This document shows positions 13,896-23,889 of a stretch of 36,306 nt of DNA, piece after piece; the stretch's first letter is position 1; the number at the start of each line of letters is the position of its first letter. The stretch is from an uncultured Clostridia bacterium (lineage in GTDB: Bacteria > Bacillota > Clostridia > Christensenellales > UBA1242). Below the pieces are notes generated by a model. The model worked only from the letters and a program-made list of their open reading frames with translations, made no database searches and had not been told where the DNA came from. The stretch is from positions 1 to 36,306 of the forward strand of contig CAJOLY010000005.1 of the NCBI GenBank assembly GCA_905235485.1, written 5' to 3'. Position numbers and translations under genes: made by a program.

Positions 13896-16085
13896 ATGAG
13901 AAAATCAAAGAAAGGCTTTACTATTGTTGAATTGGTAATCGTAATTGCTGTAATTGCTATTTTGGCAGCAGTTTTAGTACCAACATTTACGAATTTAGTA
14001 ACAAAAGCAAATATTTCAGCAGATGCTTCTACAGTTAAAACTTTAAATACATATCTAGCTGTAGAAGAAGGAGAAACTGGCAAAAAGCCACAAACAATGA
14101 GTGAAGTTGTTGATATATTAAACAATCATGGATATAATCTTGAAAGACTTCACTTGTCAAATAAATCTAGCACATTGCTTTGGAATCAAGAAACAAATCG
14201 ATTCATAATAAAAAATGGCAATGAAGTGATTTATGCTGCAAATGATGAAAATGCAGATTACAAACTTTGGGAAATTGTTAAAACAATCCCAGCAGAACAA
14301 AAATATAATTTGTATTTGAATGATAGCTTTGAAGGAACAACTGCAAATGTTTCAGTTGGTTTAGATACAGGTAAAAATGACCAAATTAAAGTTATAACAT
14401 ACACTCACACCAGTGGTGCAGCAAGAAACAATGTAATAATTCGCACATGTGGATTGGATACAGAAGTTTCTATCAATGCAAAAAATGACTTAATAAAACA
14501 TTATGGAAAGGCTGGTTCAGTAAGCATTGTTTCAGTTGGCAGCGTTCAAGAAAATGCCGTGGTTCCATTTGTCGAAATTGCTGGTGGAAATTTGGTTGTT
14601 GAAAGTTCAGCAAAGGTTACAGCAATTCATTTCAATGCAACAGATGGCAAATTTGAAAATGAAGACCAAAAACAAATATTTGTTGATTTGAGTAAAGTTC
14701 AAGTTGCAAATGCACCATCATTTTCAAGAGATGGTGTTGAAATTGAAAACGAAGTTCTTGTTGCAAAAGTTGATGATCTTTACATTTGGCTCACAGGCAA
14801 TGGAACAATAGAAAATGCTGAAGTCAAGACTTCAACATCACCTGATGGAATAAAAACAAGTGCAGAAGCAACAGTTTCAGGAAATTCTATTGCAGAGCAA
14901 GTTGCAAATACTGTAGTTGAAAACATAGATGGAACAACTACTTATGAACCAAAAGTAACAAAAGAAGAAGCACAAGAAATTATTGAAGATGCAAAAACAG
15001 AAGAAGTTTTGGCAGAAGCAGAAAATCAAGATAAAAACTTTGTTGCAAGAATTGGTGTAAGAGGCTATGAAAGTCTTGAAAAAGCAGTTGAAAATGCTGT
15101 TAATAACGATACAATATATTTACTTAAAGATAGCACTTTGCAATCACGCTTAACAATAAGTGGTAAAAACTTGACAATTGATGGTGGAGTAAACAAGTAT
15201 TCAATAACTGTTTTAAATGAAAATATTGAGAACGGAAGAGCAATTAACATTTTTGACGGTAATATCGCTGTTAAGTTTAAAAACCTTAAACTTGTTGGAC
15301 CAACAAGTGGTAGTTATACAAGAGGTTTGAATATTGCTGATGAAAATGTAAAATTAGACATAGAAAATTGTGAAATTAGTTCAAATACTTATGCAATCAA
15401 TTTCTGTTCTGGAACAACAATTGATGTAAATATTATTGACTCAAAAATTTCAGGTTGGGCAGCTCTTAACATTTGGTCTGATGGAATTTCAGTTGTTGTA
15501 AAAAATTCAACTTTAGAAGGAATAAATGACAAATCATACGACAAATGGAATACATTTAGCACAATTTGTTTTGAAGGTGATTCAACTCACAAAACAACTT
15601 TGCATTCAGAGAATATGAATTTGTATTGTGAAAACTCAACTATCATTGCAAAATCTACAACTGGCAACAGACAAGATATTATTGGATTTAACTCAGATTG
15701 CTTGAACAATAAAGCATCATTTGTAAATTGCAATTTTGTTTTGGATAATGCTTCATACAATCATATGTATTACAACAATGGAACAAATAATTCATTGAAA
15801 GTTGATGGATTTGATTATTTAAGAGACTACACACAAGATGTTGACACAACAGATTTGGTTATTTCTCAAGAAGGAAATTCAGCAACAGGTAGCATAAAGT
15901 TTATATTTGGTGACCAGGTTTTAACTTTCAACCTTGAAGATGCAGAAGTTTCACAATGGTCAAACACTGCAGGAAGTGGTACTGACTATGTGTTCAGTGA
16001 TGTAACTTTGGCTGGAAAAACATATTCATTGGATTTAGATATTAGCACAGCATATCCAGATGGATTTCATTTGTACGTATTTTAA
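13896..16085 (+). CDS. Prepilin-like surface protein with large probable beta-helix ectodomain
   Basis: A 729-residue protein starting with a type IV prepilin signature: basic leader MRKSKKG, then FTIVELVIVIAVIAILAAVLVPTF. Cleavage by prepilin peptidase is expected after G7, leaving F8 as the methylated N-terminus and E12 as the conserved Glu5. Ordinary pilins are near 150 residues; here about 690 residues follow the helix. The ectodomain alternates short strands with Asn- and Gly-rich turns (for example KNLTIDGG, VKNSTLEG, VKFKNLKLVG, VNIIDSKISG around residues 425-550), a pattern of right-handed parallel beta-helices seen in adhesins. A segment rich in Glu, Ala and Lys (about 345-380) may be a linker. 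The next gene begins 9 bases after the stop. No pilus assembly genes lie in the window, so its machinery must be elsewhere. Confidence 0.82.
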   Translation: MRKSKKGFTIVELVIVIAVIAILAAVLVPTFTNLVTKANISADASTVKTLNTYLAVEEGETGKKPQTMSEVVDILNNHGYNLERLHLSNKSSTLLWNQETNRFIIKNGNEVIYAANDENADYKLWEIVKTIPAEQKYNLYLNDSFEGTTANVSVGLDTGKNDQIKVITYTHTSGAARNNVIIRTCGLDTEVSINAKNDLIKHYGKAGSVSIVSVGSVQENAVVPFVEIAGGNLVVESSAKVTAIHFNATDGKFENEDQKQIFVDLSKVQVANAPSFSRDGVEIENEVLVAKVDDLYIWLTGNGTIENAEVKTSTSPDGIKTSAEATVSGNSIAEQVANTVVENIDGTTTYEPKVTKEEAQEIIEDAKTEEVLAEAENQDKNFVARIGVRGYESLEKAVENAVNNDTIYLLKDSTLQSRLTISGKNLTIDGGVNKYSITVLNENIENGRAINIFDGNIAVKFKNLKLVGPTSGSYTRGLNIADENVKLDIENCEISSNTYAINFCSGTTIDVNIIDSKISGWAALNIWSDGISVVVKNSTLEGINDKSYDKWNTFSTICFEGDSTHKTTLHSENMNLYCENSTIIAKSTTGNRQDIIGFNSDCLNNKASFVNCNFVLDNASYNHMYYNNGTNNSLKVDGFDYLRDYTQDVDTTDLVISQEGNSATGSIKFIFGDQVLTFNLEDAEVSQWSNTAGSGTDYVFSDVTLAGKTYSLDLDISTAYPDGFHLYVF

Positions 16086-16094
16086 GGTGAGTAA

Positions 16095-16547
16095 GTGAAA
16101 AATATATTTAAAAAATTAGGATTTATTTCGATAGCTTTGGTTATGATTCTTTGTACAGCTTGTGCACCAAACAATAGCATTTATGTAAAAGCAAATAACA
16201 AAAATGAACTTGAACAAGTTTATAGTGCTTATCAAAATGATTGTTCCGATGGTGTTGTTGATATCCAAAGTGCATATAGTCATTTACAAAATGTTTCATA
16301 TGACACGGAAAGTGGAGTTATTGTTGATAGTGTTATGGACAGAGAGAATGTTCTTCTGATTGACGAAACTTCCATGAAAGGATATGTGTATAGAAATAAC
16401 GAATGGTATTTTGTTAATGTAGAAAATATTGAAGATATAAATTTTGAAGCAGCAACTGCAAAATTTTTGGTTGAAGGAAAAAATGTTTCAACAGTTTCTT
16501 TTACTTATCTAACATATCTCAATTATAAAGTATATAGGTTATCATAA
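16095..16547 (+). CDS. Small putative lipoprotein downstream of the prepilin gene
   Basis: A 150-residue protein with a lipoprotein-type signal: KK at the start, hydrophobic core LGFISIALVMIL, then CTAC, so lipid attachment would be at the second Cys. The -3 residue is Cys rather than Leu, so the lipobox is not canonical. The rest is hydrophilic and not recognised. The start is GTG at 16095 behind AAGGTGAG. The gap to the prepilin gene is only 9 bases and a terminator follows, so the two genes form one operon. A role anchoring or assisting the large prepilin is possible but is inference. The mature part contains periodic Tyr and Val residues but no cysteine or catalytic motif. Confidence 0.7.
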   Translation: MKNIFKKLGFISIALVMILCTACAPNNSIYVKANNKNELEQVYSAYQNDCSDGVVDIQSAYSHLQNVSYDTESGVIVDSVMDRENVLLIDETSMKGYVYRNNEWYFVNVENIEDINFEAATAKFLVEGKNVSTVSFTYLTYLNYKVYRLS

Positions 16548-16557
16548 TGGAAAAATC

Positions 16558-16590
16558 AAATAGGCAATTTATCATTGATTGCCTATTTTT
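16558..16590 (+). terminator. Terminator of the prepilin-lipoprotein operon
   Basis: AAATAGGCAAT pairs with ATTGCCTATTT around a nine-base loop and is followed by T. It starts 10 bases after the lipoprotein stop. Confidence 0.85.
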
Positions 16591-16810
16591 ATTGTTTGTA
16601 ATTTGTTTTTTGTTGATTTTAAACAATAATAGCATAATTGTTATCGATATAACAAACATAAAATTGACAATTTAATATTTTTGATTAGATTTAAATTACA
16701 TAAAATTATAACTTAAAATTTGAGTAAATTAAAGTATTTATTTTGTTAATTAGCACATTATAAGATAGTTTATAATTATACCAATCTATTGTCTAGTTTT
16801 TTAAATTTTG

Positions 16811-16842
16811 CTATTGACAATAGAGGTTTAATAAAGTATAAT
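16811..16842 (+). promoter_or_regulatory. Consensus promoter with palindrome over the -35 box, upstream of the GLUG protein
   Basis: TTGACA (16814-16819), exactly 17 bases, then TATAAT (16837-16842) is a perfect sigma-70/A consensus promoter. The -35 box sits inside the 13-base palindrome CTATTGACAATAG (16811-16823). Another CTATTG lies at 16786-16791. A repressor could bind here. Confidence 0.8.
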
Positions 16843-16864
16843 GTATTCTAGTTAAGGAGATATT

Positions 16865-19744
16865 ATGAAAAGATTTTGGGTATTTGTAATCATAAGTATA
16901 GTAGCTCTTGGAATTGGATTTACTGTATTTAGATTTATGTCAAAAGATGAAATTCTCTATGTTAATCAGACCGTGTTTGAAGTTAACAGTGGAGAAAATA
17001 TCAAATTGAGTGTTGTAAGCGAAAATTTAAAGGCAGGCACAACAATTACAGCAACAAGCAATAATGAATCAATTATTGAAAAGGTTAATGACTTTGAATT
17101 TAAGGCAAAAAATGGCGGATCAACAACAATCACTGTAACGAGTAACAAAGCAGGATTTTTGCCAGTAAACATTCAAATTACTGTCGGTGATGGAAATTCT
17201 GCAACGCCATTCTTTATAAAAAATGCAGCAGATCTTGCAAAGATAGGCACAGAAAGAATTGAAGGTGGAGAATCTCTCATTTATCCTCTCACAAGCAATT
17301 ATAAGCTCACAGCTGATTTCTCACTTAGCAGCGATTCTTGGGTTGCAATTGGTGTGAATGATGATGCGGGTTTCACTGGCGTGTTTGATTTCAATGGTCA
17401 CACAATCAGCAATTTAAACATTGCAACTGCAACAAATGGTTATGCAAGTTTGTTTGCAAAAATAGGTAATGGCGGATATATTAAAGGTGCAAGCATTTAT
17501 TCTTCCACTATATCTGCAGACGCAAATTATAGTGCAGTTGTTGCTGGAATAAATTATGGAACAATTGAAACTGCAACAATAAGAAATGTTAATATTTCAA
17601 ATGCAAGAGAAAACGCATATGTTGGTGGTATTGTAGGACTCAATAAAGGTATAATCACAAAATCACTTGTTTTGAATGATGCAGCAAAATTAATTGTGGC
17701 AAGAGGAAATGGAAGCGTTGCTGGTGGTGTTGCTGGTGCTTCTATAATTGAAACAATAAATGATGTTGTTTCAATTACAAGATGCGGAGCAGAAACCTCA
17801 GTTTCAGCAGTTGAAGCTGTAGGTGGAGTTGTTGGATACAACAAAGGTGCAATTATTGAAAATTGTTATGCAGGATCTATATCAAATGATTTTGTTATAA
17901 CAGCTGCAGTATCTACAAAGGCTGGTGGAGTTGTTGGACACAATGAATATGCAAGCATAGGATCATCTTCAGCTATAAGATCTTATGTTGCAGATACATA
18001 TTCAGCAATGCAGTTTGCAAACTTAAGTTCAAGCAACTTTGGTGGAATTATTGGAAAAAATGACAATTTTGATTCTGATGTAAATTATAATGTTATTTAT
18101 GGAAACTATTACAGCAGTGAAATAAATAATGGTATGAATGGTATTGGATTAGATTCAACACCTGCAACAACTGACGAACTTGGAATTTATGCAAAAACAA
18201 CTGATGAATTAAAAAATCAATCAACATATTATTCATTTAGAAATGAAAATGGAATAAATAATTACTGGCAATTTAATGAAGGCGTTTGGTCTATAAATTC
18301 TGAAAACGGACTTCCAAAACTTACTTTTGCAGTTAATTATGTAAGTTCAAGAGTTCAAAATTTTGCATCTCCAAATGAAGTTAATAATTCAAATTTTGTA
18401 TCAAAACTTACAAATGCAGATACTCATACAATTTATAAACTAACAAGCAATATTGTGTTGAAATCTCAAGAAGGATTTGTTCCATTTGATTTTAATGGAA
18501 AATTATATTGTCCATTAGATGATAATGGTGAACCACAATTCAAAATCACTTTGATTATAGACACAGAAAGTGGCGTTAATAATGGATATGCAACAATATT
18601 CTCAAAACTTGGTCAAGGTGCACAACTAGAAAATATTAAGGTTGAAGCAACCATTGGAGACATTTTAACCGCAGACCACATTTCTGCTCTTGTTGGTCTC
18701 AATCAAGGTAATTTGGAAAATTGTTCTGCAACAGGAACTTTAACAACAGGAAAATCTAGTGATACAATTTATATTTCTGGATTGGTTGCTGAAAATAATG
18801 GAAATATAAATAACAGCAAATCTTCAGTATTTATTGATTATAGTAGCTCTCCAAACTTGATTTATGCTGGTGGAATTTGTGCATACAACACAAGCACAAT
18901 TCAAAATGTTAATAATATTGGAAATATTAGTATACTTAGCAGTAATGAAGCATTTATTGGTGGTGTTACAGGTTACTCAAGCGGTGCAATTGCAAAATCT
19001 GCAAACCGTGGAAGTATATCAGGTAATTTAAATGCTAAAGATGCATATATTGGTGGAATTGCTGCATATCTTGCACAAAATGCTAATGCAAAAATGACAT
19101 ATTGTGGAAGCTATGGAGAACTCTATGGCTCTAATGTTGGTGGACTTGTTGGAATTTCTATCGGTTCAATTGAAAATTGTTATTCTAATGCATCTATTAC
19201 AGGTGTTAAAATTGGTGGACTTGCATATAACATTAAACAAGGAACATCTAATGCTCCATCATATATTAAAAATTCTATGACTGATAATGCACAACTCTTT
19301 GGAGAAAATGCATCAAGTATTGTATGCGGAGTAGTTTATCAAATTGATGTTATTGAATCACATTTAGCTTATTGCGAAAAGATATTCTCATCTTCAAGAT
19401 TTAGTGGTGATGGAAAATTCTACTATGAAACAACTTCAAATATACGTGGAAAGAGTACTTGGGGCCAAGCACCATATATTGATGAGAACGCATTTAATAA
19501 TTCAATTCATGTAGAAAGAAGCGAAAATATTGAAAGACAAACATCTAACTTCGAGTTTTCTTGGGACAATTTCTTTAGTATAGAATGGAGTTTTTGGCTT
19601 AAAGGAAAGCACGATATTCCAGTGACTGAAGAACAAGCTAAGGGTAGTGATAATTATAAAGTATTTTATGACAATAATTACAAAACAAGCGATTGGTTAT
19701 TTAATCCAGGCGAATATCCAATGATTAAAGATGTAGCAAAATAA
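16865..19744 (+). CDS. Large membrane-anchored GLUG-repeat surface protein
   Basis: A 959-residue extracellular protein. An uncleaved-looking signal anchor is at residues 3-25 (FWVFVIISIVALGIGFTVF). A bacterial Ig-like domain follows (about 30-115: VNQTVFEVNSGENIKLSV, ending GGSTTITVTSNKAG). The rest consists of two GLUG-type repeat blocks with phrases such as GGIVGLNKGIITKS, GGVVGYNKGAIIENCYA, GGVVGHNEYASI, SALVGLNQGNLENCSA and GGLVGISIGSIENCYSN, separated by a spacer at about residues 460-570. GLUG repeats build beta-helices in adhesins. The gene stands alone between a perfect promoter and a terminator, beside another large surface protein. No LPXTG-type anchor is seen. The target it binds is unknown. 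The ATG follows AAGGAGA with good spacing. Confidence 0.85.
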   Translation: MKRFWVFVIISIVALGIGFTVFRFMSKDEILYVNQTVFEVNSGENIKLSVVSENLKAGTTITATSNNESIIEKVNDFEFKAKNGGSTTITVTSNKAGFLPVNIQITVGDGNSATPFFIKNAADLAKIGTERIEGGESLIYPLTSNYKLTADFSLSSDSWVAIGVNDDAGFTGVFDFNGHTISNLNIATATNGYASLFAKIGNGGYIKGASIYSSTISADANYSAVVAGINYGTIETATIRNVNISNARENAYVGGIVGLNKGIITKSLVLNDAAKLIVARGNGSVAGGVAGASIIETINDVVSITRCGAETSVSAVEAVGGVVGYNKGAIIENCYAGSISNDFVITAAVSTKAGGVVGHNEYASIGSSSAIRSYVADTYSAMQFANLSSSNFGGIIGKNDNFDSDVNYNVIYGNYYSSEINNGMNGIGLDSTPATTDELGIYAKTTDELKNQSTYYSFRNENGINNYWQFNEGVWSINSENGLPKLTFAVNYVSSRVQNFASPNEVNNSNFVSKLTNADTHTIYKLTSNIVLKSQEGFVPFDFNGKLYCPLDDNGEPQFKITLIIDTESGVNNGYATIFSKLGQGAQLENIKVEATIGDILTADHISALVGLNQGNLENCSATGTLTTGKSSDTIYISGLVAENNGNINNSKSSVFIDYSSSPNLIYAGGICAYNTSTIQNVNNIGNISILSSNEAFIGGVTGYSSGAIAKSANRGSISGNLNAKDAYIGGIAAYLAQNANAKMTYCGSYGELYGSNVGGLVGISIGSIENCYSNASITGVKIGGLAYNIKQGTSNAPSYIKNSMTDNAQLFGENASSIVCGVVYQIDVIESHLAYCEKIFSSSRFSGDGKFYYETTSNIRGKSTWGQAPYIDENAFNNSIHVERSENIERQTSNFEFSWDNFFSIEWSFWLKGKHDIPVTEEQAKGSDNYKVFYDNNYKTSDWLFNPGEYPMIKDVAK

Positions 19745-19750
19745 AAAATT

Positions 19751-19775
19751 GCAAGCTTTACAGCTTGCTTTTTTT
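19751..19775 (+). terminator. Terminator of the GLUG gene
   Basis: GCAAGCT and AGCTTGC pair around TTAC, followed by seven T, just after the stop. Confidence 0.9.
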
Positions 19776-19794
19776 ATTTATTTTGATGGAGATT

Positions 19795-19815
19795 AAAAAA
19801 AGTGCCAATGGCACT

Positions 19816-19817
<2 letters not shown>
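19795..19817 (-). terminator. Terminator of groEL
   Basis: On the - strand AAAGTGCC and GGCACTTT pair around ATT and are followed by T. The structure touches the groEL stop codon. Confidence 0.85.
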
Positions 19818-21444
<1,627 letters not shown>

Positions 21445-21729
21445 TTATTCAATAATAGCAAGTATGTCAGCTTGCTTAACAATTACATATTTTTTGTCTT
21501 CTATTTTAACTTCACTTCCTGCATATTTGGAATACAAAACTTTGTCACCGACGTTCACCAGCATTTTTACTTCTGATCCGTCGACAATACCACCTTCCCC
21601 AACGGCAACAACTTTTGCATAGCTTGGTTTTTCCTGTGCAGAATTTGGGAGCAAAATTCCACTTGCTGTTTTTTCTTCTGCTTCAATTTGTTCCAAAACA
21701 ACTTTGTCAAGTAATGGTTTAATTTTCAT
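21445..21729 (-). CDS. groES: 10 kDa co-chaperonin GroES
   Basis: A 94-residue GroES, the lid for GroEL. Typical segments: MKIKPLLDKVVLEQ, ASGILLPNSAQEKPSYAKVVAVG (mobile loop around residues 18-32), VGDKVLYSKYAGSEVKI and YVIVKQADILAII. The start is the ATG at 21729 behind GAGGAG with seven bases of spacing. A longer in-frame reading from a TTG overlapping the ribosome binding site is rejected. The preceding ATG (21735) is out of frame. It is first in the operon with groEL; the promoter carries a long AT-rich inverted repeat instead of CIRCE. Confidence 0.97.
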   Translation of the reverse strand: MKIKPLLDKVVLEQIEAEEKTASGILLPNSAQEKPSYAKVVAVGEGGIVDGSEVKMLVNVGDKVLYSKYAGSEVKIEDKKYVIVKQADILAIIE

Positions 21730-21748
21730 CTCATTTCTCCTCAAAATA

Positions 21749-21798
21749 ATTATACATCAAAATGTTAAATTTGTTAAACAACATTTTTAAACAAATTT
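21749..21798 (-). promoter_or_regulatory. groESL promoter with overlapping inverted repeat
   Basis: On the - strand TTAACA (21777-21772), 17 bases, then TATAAT (21754-21749). The inverted repeat AAATTTGTT(T)AAA / TTTAACAAATTT (21798-21786 and 21778-21767, seven bases between) covers the -35 box. No CIRCE (TTAGCACTC-N9-GAGTGCTAA) is present. Confidence 0.55.
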
Positions 21799-21855
21799 TT
21801 GATTTGATGCGCATATAAATAGTTTATAAATCAAAGAAAAAAAGGTCAAGTTTTT

Positions 21856-22641
21856 ATGCCAATTATTCAAGTTGAAAATGGATATATCTACAAAAAAAAC
21901 ACAAAAAATACAAAAATGAAAAAAGCGGTTTTTATATTGTTGCTTTTTGTGATTGCTGTGCTGATTTTGGCATCGAGTATGTTTGCATTTTCAAAATTTG
22001 ACTTTACATCTGCATTTAATATGAATAAATATTTAATTTATAATTCCAAATCTTATTACGCAATCAGTTTAAAGCAAGGGGTAAGTTTTGCAGAGGTATC
22101 TGATGAAACTAATCTAATCAAAATTCAAGATGGAGCAGGATTTGTTTACAAACAAAACGGTACTTATCACTTGATTGCAAGCACATATGGTTCAAAATCC
22201 GATGCTGAAAAAGTTATAAACAACATATCAAATTATGATGCACAAATAGTTGAAATTAAGTTTGATAAGTTAATACTTTCTGCAAAATACACAAGTGAAC
22301 AAATTGAAATGTTAAGATATTCCCTTGGGATGGTGGATAGATTTTTTAATGTTGTGGAGTCTATCATAATTTCATTTGACAGGGGGGAAATTTTGGATGC
22401 CGAAGTAAGACAAAAATTGCAAGTTTTTAAAGAAAGTTGTCAAGAAGATAAAGAAAATTTAGCAAAAGTGTTTAAAGATAATAGTGATGTTGTGGTGACT
22501 TATGTTAAGATATTTCAAAGTGAGGTGATTTCAAATTTGTCAAGTGCAATTGTCAGTCAAAATTTATCCGGCGATTTAAAATATATTACAATAAGCACAC
22601 TTTCAAGTTTTGAAATGCTTCAAAAAAACATCAAAAAGTAG
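21856..22641 (+). CDS. Membrane-anchored protein with SPOR-like region
   Basis: A 261-residue protein with a short cytoplasmic N-terminus, one transmembrane helix at about residues 22-45 (KAVFILLLFVIAVLILASSMF) and an external domain. The region at about 92-140 (GAGFVYKQNGTYHLIASTYGSKSDAEKVIN) resembles the SPOR peptidoglycan-binding fold, where an aromatic strand is followed by a helix starting near a K/D/A cluster. The remainder (about 150-261) is helical and unrecognised. The start has only a weak AAAGGT upstream. The next gene, sepF, begins 5 bases after the stop. A place at the division septum is therefore a fair inference: SPOR domains bind septal glycan and SepF links FtsZ to the membrane. 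Confidence 0.65.
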   Translation: MPIIQVENGYIYKKNTKNTKMKKAVFILLLFVIAVLILASSMFAFSKFDFTSAFNMNKYLIYNSKSYYAISLKQGVSFAEVSDETNLIKIQDGAGFVYKQNGTYHLIASTYGSKSDAEKVINNISNYDAQIVEIKFDKLILSAKYTSEQIEMLRYSLGMVDRFFNVVESIIISFDRGEILDAEVRQKLQVFKESCQEDKENLAKVFKDNSDVVVTYVKIFQSEVISNLSSAIVSQNLSGDLKYITISTLSSFEMLQKNIKK

Positions 22642-22646
22642 GTAGT

Positions 22647-22985
22647 ATGGGGTTAATAAAAACAATTGTTAACAATTTTGTGAAACAAAAAGAAATTGAA
22701 AGCGAAGTAAGCGTGGATGAAAACATTAAAAAATATGATGGCATAAATATGTCAAGTTTGGTGGTATATGCACCAAAAAATCTGATTGAGCTCAACAAAG
22801 TGATTGATTGTGTTGCAGGTGGTCAATCTGTAATCATAAATTTTGCGAGTATTAAAAAAGCCGAATATCAAACAGTGGTTGATTATCTGAGTGGGGCTCT
22901 ATATGCAATCAAAGCAAAAATTTCAAGACTAGAAAATCAACTTTATGTAATTATGCCAAAATCAGTTAAGCTTGCAACACTTTAA
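22647..22985 (+). CDS. sepF: Cell division protein SepF
   Basis: A 112-residue SepF-like protein. The C-terminal core has SLVVYAPKNLIELNKVIDCVAGGQSVIINFASI, which corresponds to the SepF pattern (P..y.da..i.d.l..g..Vi.nl..l), then YQTVVDYLSGALYAI, where SepF usually has R..DFl.G..ya. The N-terminus MGLIKTIVNNFV can form the amphipathic membrane-binding helix. Known SepF members polymerise on the membrane and recruit FtsZ. It is shorter than the typical 140-150 residues because the variable linker is short. It is coupled to the SPOR-like gene upstream (gap 5 bases). Confidence 0.8.
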   Translation: MGLIKTIVNNFVKQKEIESEVSVDENIKKYDGINMSSLVVYAPKNLIELNKVIDCVAGGQSVIINFASIKKAEYQTVVDYLSGALYAIKAKISRLENQLYVIMPKSVKLATL

Positions 22986-23022
22986 GACATAGACTCAATT
23001 GTTTTGTTTTTAATAAGCTGTA

Positions 23023-23031
23023 TGTTATAAT
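23023..23031 (+). promoter_or_regulatory. Extended -10 promoter of the HD gene
   Basis: TGTTATAAT (TG, one base, TATAAT) lies about 25 bases before the ATG at 23057. Confidence 0.5.
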
Positions 23032-23056
23032 ACGTTATAAAACAAAAGGTGTATTT

Positions 23057-23761
23057 ATGTTAAAACAATTAGATGAGATTTTGTTGAGCGATAACGCTCG
23101 TGAAATGTTTTATCAAAATTATCAAAATCAAGAATTTAAAAACTGGATTCTCTCAATTTTGCCAGAAATTGAACTATGCAAAAATCAAAAACAAGATAAT
23201 CCTTGGCATATATACGATTGTTTGGATCATATTCTGCATTCTGTTGAAGAGATGAACAATCAAACAAGATATATGGACTTTGAAACAAGAAAAATGCTTG
23301 CATACACAATGTTTTTGCACGATATCGGTAAACCACAATGTTATTTTAGGAGATATTCAAATTTGTATGGCAGATATGTAGATAGTTTTTTTAATCATAA
23401 CTTAGTAAGCGAAAAAATTGCGGAAAGAGTATTGCCCAAACTTGAATTTAACAAAAAACAATCCAATATAATTTGTTTGCTTGTGAAAGAACACGATTTG
23501 TTTATGAATCTAACACTAGAAGATGATGGAAACAAATATCATATAGTTTTAACTCAACAATATTTAGATAAACTTTTTAAAAAGTTTAATGTTTTTTGTG
23601 ATGGAAAAAAACTACTAAATTTTCTTGTTATGGTTGGCAGAGCGGATAATTTGGCACAAAATCCAAAAATGACAAAAGAATCATTAAAAAAAATAGATAT
23701 TTTTGAAAATATGCTAAAAAAAGAAAGAGCAAAAAATGAAATTGATTTTCTTAAGACTTGA
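23057..23761 (+). CDS. HD-domain protein (tRNA nucleotidyltransferase-like HD)
   Basis: A 234-residue cytoplasmic protein with a metal-binding HD domain: H51 and H58 in HIYDCLDHILHSV, the HDIGKP pair H88-D89, and a further VKEHD segment (about 153-157). This arrangement is that of HD phosphohydrolases and of the HD half of CCA-adding enzymes, but no nucleotidyltransferase domain is present. The substrate (nucleotide, 2'-3' cyclic phosphate or signalling molecule) cannot be told. AAAGGTG is a moderate ribosome binding site. A terminator overlaps its stop codon. Confidence 0.75.
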   Translation: MLKQLDEILLSDNAREMFYQNYQNQEFKNWILSILPEIELCKNQKQDNPWHIYDCLDHILHSVEEMNNQTRYMDFETRKMLAYTMFLHDIGKPQCYFRRYSNLYGRYVDSFFNHNLVSEKIAERVLPKLEFNKKQSNIICLLVKEHDLFMNLTLEDDGNKYHIVLTQQYLDKLFKKFNVFCDGKKLLNFLVMVGRADNLAQNPKMTKESLKKIDIFENMLKKERAKNEIDFLKT

Positions 23762-23780
23762 TTATTTCAAGTTTTTTTTT
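23756..23780 (+). terminator. Terminator overlapping the stop of the HD gene
   Basis: ACTTGA pairs with TCAAGT around five bases, followed by nine T. The stop codon TGA (23759-23761) is in the left arm. Confidence 0.8.
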
Positions 23781-23874
23781 AAAAAAGACAGTTTATTTTA
23801 AGTTTTAAAGAAAGAGAATACTATTATTAAACTAAACAAATATTTTTTATATTGTATTATATTTTAAATTTTTG

Positions 23875-23883
23875 TGGTATAAT
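23875..23883 (+). promoter_or_regulatory. Extended -10 promoter directly ahead of lspA
   Basis: TGGTATAAT ends 6 bases before the ATG at 23890, so the start site would be at the initiation codon. No ribosome binding site lies between. It is a second leaderless candidate. Confidence 0.6.
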
Positions 23884-23889
23884 GAAATT

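Larger units (their letters stand above)
16548..16864 (+). other. Gene-free stretch between the lipoprotein and GLUG genes
   Basis: These 317 bases hold the lipoprotein terminator on the left and a consensus promoter with a palindrome on the right. The middle is AT-rich with no reading frame; I see no RNA gene in it. Confidence 0.6.

Noticed and set aside
16620-16642. AACAAT...ATTGTT inverted repeat after the lipoprotein operon
   Set aside because: Six-base arms in very AT-rich DNA, far from both promoters; easily chance.
21841-21850. CtsR heptad (GGTCAA) in the groES/SPOR intergenic region
   Set aside because: Only a single half-site without the tandem partner, and none upstream of clpP or clpX.
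21729-21860. CIRCE operator upstream of groES
   Set aside because: No TTAGCACTC/GAGTGCTAA arms are present; only the AT-rich inverted repeat was found.
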